Assembly: GCA_003165455.1 (NCBI GenBank)
Contig: PLUJ01000199.1
Location: 12,719-19,495, forward strand
DNA length: 6,777 bases
Direction of reading: 5' to 3'
From: Acidobacteriaceae bacterium
GTDB taxonomy: Bacteria > Acidobacteriota > Terriglobia > Terriglobales > Acidobacteriaceae
The notes beneath the pieces were generated by a model. That model made no database searches. It saw only the letters and a list, made by a program, of their open reading frames with translations, and was not told the DNA's origin. The position numbers were made by a program, and so were the translations under genes. Below, piece after piece: positions 4,489 to 6,777 of the stretch. Every line of letters starts with the position of its first letter. Position 1 is the stretch's first letter.

Positions 4489-6228
4489 ATGTTTCAGCTC
4501 CTGCTTCTCAAGGGCGCACAATCCATCCATGATGTGGCCTTCCTTCTCCAATTTCAGGCCAAGGCAATAGCCTTTATTCTTTATAAGAAGCCGCCAGAGT
4601 TTAAGTATTCATCTTTCACCATTCCCAAGCGCTCCGGAGGCTTGCGGCAGATAAATGCGCCCACTGAAGACCTGATGTTATTGCAACGTCGGTTAGCGGA
4701 TTTGCTACAGGCCTGCGCAGCAGAGGTCAACGCGGACAAGAAATGGGACGATCAGCTTGCTCATGGATTCAAGAAAGATCGCTCCATTGTCAGCAACGCC
4801 TCAAAACATCTCAAACGACGTTATGTCTTTAATATCGACCTTCAAGACTTCTTCGGGGCGATAAACTTCGGACGCGTGCGTGGCTTTTTCATAAATGATA
4901 AGAATTTCGCGCTGAATCCAAAAGTCGCAACTATACTTGCGCAGATCGCTTGCTATCAAAACACACTGCCGCAAGGCAGCCCGTGTTCACCAGTCATTTC
5001 TAACTTGATCGGGCATGTTCTCGATGTTCATCTTTGTAAACTTGCCTCGGAGAAGGGTTGCACGTATTCGCGATATGCCGACGACATCACTTTCTCAACG
5101 AACGAAAAGGAGTTCCCATCCGCCATAGCCCATAGAGTTCAAGGGGCACCGCATCGATGGGAGGTAGGCAACGAGCTGCAGGAAATCGTTACGCATTCCG
5201 GATTCGTCATTGCCCCTGAGAAGACCCGCATGCAGTATTGGACATCGCGCCAAGATGTCACCGGCCTCGTAGTGAACAGCAAGGTCAATATTCGTAGCGG
5301 ATATAGGCGCACTGTTCGGGCGATGGCACAGCGCCTGTTCATGACCGGAAAGTTCGATTTCGTCCAAACGATTCCTGATGCCAGTGGAGCACAGGTCGCA
5401 ATCAAGTCGGAAGGCACCATAGACCAGTTGCATGGGATGCTGGGGCATATCGATTACGTTGATCGCTACAACGTGAAGCTCCGGGAGACTGAGCCCGAAC
5501 AGAATCCGCAAAAGGAGTTAAGTTCCAAGCATAGCTTGTACCGCAGGTTTTTGATTTTCAAAGAATTTTATGCCAATCCGGCTCCCATGATTGTGTGTGA
5601 AGGAAAGACTGATACCGTGTATTTATCTCATGCAATTCGGAACATGGCGGCGCTCTATCCCGTGCTGGCCAGTGTTTCTCCCGATAACAAGGTCGCGCTG
5701 ACAATCCGGATGTTCAAATATCCAGAATCAAGCACAACAGAGATATTACGTTTGACGGGGGGAGCCGATGTTCTAAATGGTTTTCTCTGGAATTATTTAA
5801 AGGAAATCAAACGCTTCAAGGCTCCCGGCAAACAACAGCCTGTGATCTTTGTTGTCGATAACGATTCTGGCGCCAAGGGAATTTGCGGCTCGGCGAATAC
5901 CCTGACCAAGAAGGATGCGCGAGTGGAACCCTTTGTGCATCTTTCGGAGAATCTCTATCTCGTAGTCTTACCGCTTCCGGCTGGTAAAAAGGAATCCGAA
6001 ATAGAAGACTTTATGGGAAGCCAGATCAAAGGGATCAAATTAGACGGTAAGACCTACAACCGGGCTGGGGACTCGGATCAACATTTTAGTAAACACATTC
6101 TCTCCCAGCATATTGACAAAAACGCCCAAAAATTCGACTTCACAGACTTGGCACCTATTCTGGATCGCATTTCTGCAGCCATTCAGGCGCATCACGCCAA
6201 GAAGGCCGCTCCTGCCGTGGTCGCCTAA
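4489..6228 (+). CDS. Retron reverse transcriptase fused to TOPRIM domain (Ec67/Eco2-like)
   Basis: This 579-residue protein is close to the 586 residues I recall for the retron Ec67 protein. The N-terminal reverse transcriptase shows the retron-specific NAXXH motif (N103-ASK-H107), the first catalytic aspartate D117 (FNIDLQDFF), LPQGSPCSP (160-168), the active-site YADD (196-199) and the VTG motif (257-259) used in recognising the cognate RNA. The C-terminal TOPRIM domain has its glutamate E371 in VCEGKTD and the DxD pair D457/D459 in VVDNDSG. All catalytic residues are intact. Blocks such as NFGRVRG and CTYSRYADDIT match Ec67 nearly word for word. In this group (type I-C in current retron schemes, from memory) the TOPRIM domain is the toxic effector, held inactive by msDNA until phage interference. 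ATG 4489 is the only start after the in-frame stop at 4468. There is no adjacent Shine-Dalgarno; AAGGAG (4456-4461) is 27 bases away inside the ncRNA. Base composition looks AT-richer than the AbiE genes. Confidence 0.93.
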   Translation: MFQLLLLKGAQSIHDVAFLLQFQAKAIAFILYKKPPEFKYSSFTIPKRSGGLRQINAPTEDLMLLQRRLADLLQACAAEVNADKKWDDQLAHGFKKDRSIVSNASKHLKRRYVFNIDLQDFFGAINFGRVRGFFINDKNFALNPKVATILAQIACYQNTLPQGSPCSPVISNLIGHVLDVHLCKLASEKGCTYSRYADDITFSTNEKEFPSAIAHRVQGAPHRWEVGNELQEIVTHSGFVIAPEKTRMQYWTSRQDVTGLVVNSKVNIRSGYRRTVRAMAQRLFMTGKFDFVQTIPDASGAQVAIKSEGTIDQLHGMLGHIDYVDRYNVKLRETEPEQNPQKELSSKHSLYRRFLIFKEFYANPAPMIVCEGKTDTVYLSHAIRNMAALYPVLASVSPDNKVALTIRMFKYPESSTTEILRLTGGADVLNGFLWNYLKEIKRFKAPGKQQPVIFVVDNDSGAKGICGSANTLTKKDARVEPFVHLSENLYLVVLPLPAGKKESEIEDFMGSQIKGIKLDGKTYNRAGDSDQHFSKHILSQHIDKNAQKFDFTDLAPILDRISAAIQAHHAKKAAPAVVA

Positions 6229-6252
6229 GCATCATATTGGCTGGTGGCGGAC

Positions 6253-6287
6253 GGTCGCCCACCTTTAACGGCGGGCGGCCCATCTTT
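6253..6287 (+). terminator. Candidate intrinsic terminator after the retron
   Basis: GGTCGCCCACC (6253-6263) pairs with GGCGGGCGGCC (6270-6280) over 11 positions with one G-T wobble and one A-C mismatch, around a TTTAAC loop. CATCTTT follows. It begins 24 bases after the reverse transcriptase stop codon. The stem is strong, but the T-tract is short and interrupted, so efficiency is uncertain. Confidence 0.5.
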
Positions 6288-6374
6288 GCGTTGCACAATT
6301 CCCGGAGCTTTTGTGTAACGACTCGCCCGGGGGTGCATGTCGAAGCCTTCGTCGCCCTCCGCAAAAGTCGCACG

Positions 6375-6777
6375 TTAAAGGTTCGTGCCATCCTCCGATT
6401 CGCTGGGGGCGGATGAAACAGTCGGAATGCATGAAGCGTCTGAGGAAAGAAGCTCTTTCACGCGGTTCAAGCAGGCTTTGATCTTATCTTTCCCGTCCTT
6501 GCCGTAGAAATTTCTCCTGAGCGCAATAACTTCGGCAACGTCCATGCTGTCGGCTGTCACGATGCCCTGGGATCGGGCACGGCTGTCAGCCCCTGACAGA
6601 AAACCTCTGTGCGATAAAACCATGCCGATTATTGGCCCGCGAGCCTCCTTGAACCAGCCGGGCACTATCGCATTGGTTTTCGGTTGGCCACCTTCTTTCA
6701 ACTCATGCAATGTTTGTAAGAACACCTTCATCGCATCTGGTCCGAGCTTGGACTGATACATCTTTGCTTGAACCACC
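6375..6777 (-). CDS. C-terminal part of a possible restriction-endonuclease-fold protein
   Basis: The minus-strand frame is open to the right edge, so the start lies outside; 133 or more C-terminal residues are seen, ending at TAA 6377-6375. The visible part opens with VVQAKMYQSKLGPDAM, which looks like the Q-x-K end of a PD-(D/E)XK (Mrr/restriction-endonuclease-like) active site followed by a helix. PIIGMVLSHRGFLSGADSRARSQGIVTADSMDV (about residues 49-81) then resembles the later strand-helix-strand of the same fold, where such proteins read V-x-x-S-x-x-G-F-x-x-G-A. The acidic half of the active site would lie beyond the window. It converges on the retron gene across a 146-base gap. It could be another defence nuclease or a housekeeping protein. 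The family call is tentative; that the frame is coding is more secure. Confidence 0.5.
   Translation of the reverse strand, partial: VVQAKMYQSKLGPDAMKVFLQTLHELKEGGQPKTNAIVPGWFKEARGPIIGMVLSHRGFLSGADSRARSQGIVTADSMDVAEVIALRRNFYGKDGKDKIKACLNRVKELLSSDASCIPTVSSAPSESEDGTNL

Larger units (their letters stand above)
1984..6777. mobile_element. Probable tRNA-Met-integrated element (one end only; right end outside window)
   Basis: The inferred element starts at the tRNA-Met 3'-half fragment and continues past the right edge. After integration into a tRNA 3' half, the truncated copy has element DNA on its 5' side and old chromosome beyond its CCA; here the 5' side is to the right. The cargo fits: a toxin-antitoxin/abortive-infection operon, a retron and a possible nuclease, with a repeat cluster next to the end that could bind an integrase. 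No integrase, relaxase or phage structural gene is visible, so the class (genomic island, satellite or ICE) is open. Decay of the element is also possible. Confidence 0.65.

Noticed and set aside
6155..6391. Minus-strand 78-codon ORF at the end of the retron gene
   Set aside because: It covers the retron protein's 3' end and the terminator hairpin, is arginine/proline-rich, and shows no ribosome binding site or family resemblance.
6768..6777. TTGAACCACC at the right edge, identical to part of the tRNA T arm at 2002-2011
   Set aside because: It lies inside the coding frame of the nuclease-like gene, and the adjoining bases to the left do not match the tRNA. Ten matching bases at the window edge do not support a second att site.

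Overview
The window is a junction between an ordinary chromosomal stretch and what looks like an integrated accessory element carrying anti-phage genes. GC is moderate and genes are closely packed. The Crp/Fnr-type regulator resembles those I associate with soil Acidobacteriota and similar taxa, but this is a weak hint and I do not assign an organism.

Left part (1-1983): the 3' end of an ArsB-type arsenite efflux permease (1-738), a gap of about 350 bases with no convincing gene, a complete Crp/Fnr-family regulator (1095-1748), and about 235 bases of featureless sequence. I read this as the host chromosome.

Junction (1984-2167): the 3' half of a tRNA-Met gene lies on the minus strand, running from the anticodon loop to the encoded CCA, with no 5' half. 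This is the usual trace of a tyrosine-integrase element inserted into a tRNA gene. The element should lie to the right and the old flank to the left. Next to it is a cluster of six AGTCCC repeats with 7/11-12 base spacing, a candidate set of integrase arm sites. No integrase gene is in the window.

Element cargo (2215-6777): (a) a minus-strand AbiE-type (type IV toxin-antitoxin) operon, with AbiEi-like regulator/antitoxin 3010-4047 followed 3 bases later by AbiEii-like nucleotidyltransferase 2215-3006. A strong promoter (TTGTCC, 17 bp, CATAAT with extended -10) has a perfect 9+1+9 palindrome embedded between its boxes. (b) A divergently transcribed, apparently complete retron: non-coding RNA 4348-4472, with an 11-bp a1/a2 inverted repeat, a branch G candidate, an msr hairpin and an msd hairpin, then a reverse transcriptase fused to a TOPRIM domain (4489-6228). 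The protein closely resembles the retron Ec67 (Eco2) protein and keeps the RT and TOPRIM catalytic residues. A hairpin terminator candidate follows. (c) The C-terminal part of a possible restriction-endonuclease-fold protein, running off the right edge on the minus strand.

Together this reads as a small defence island at a tRNA-Met site. The main discovery in the window is the retron, including its unannotated ncRNA, whose parts can be assigned base by base.
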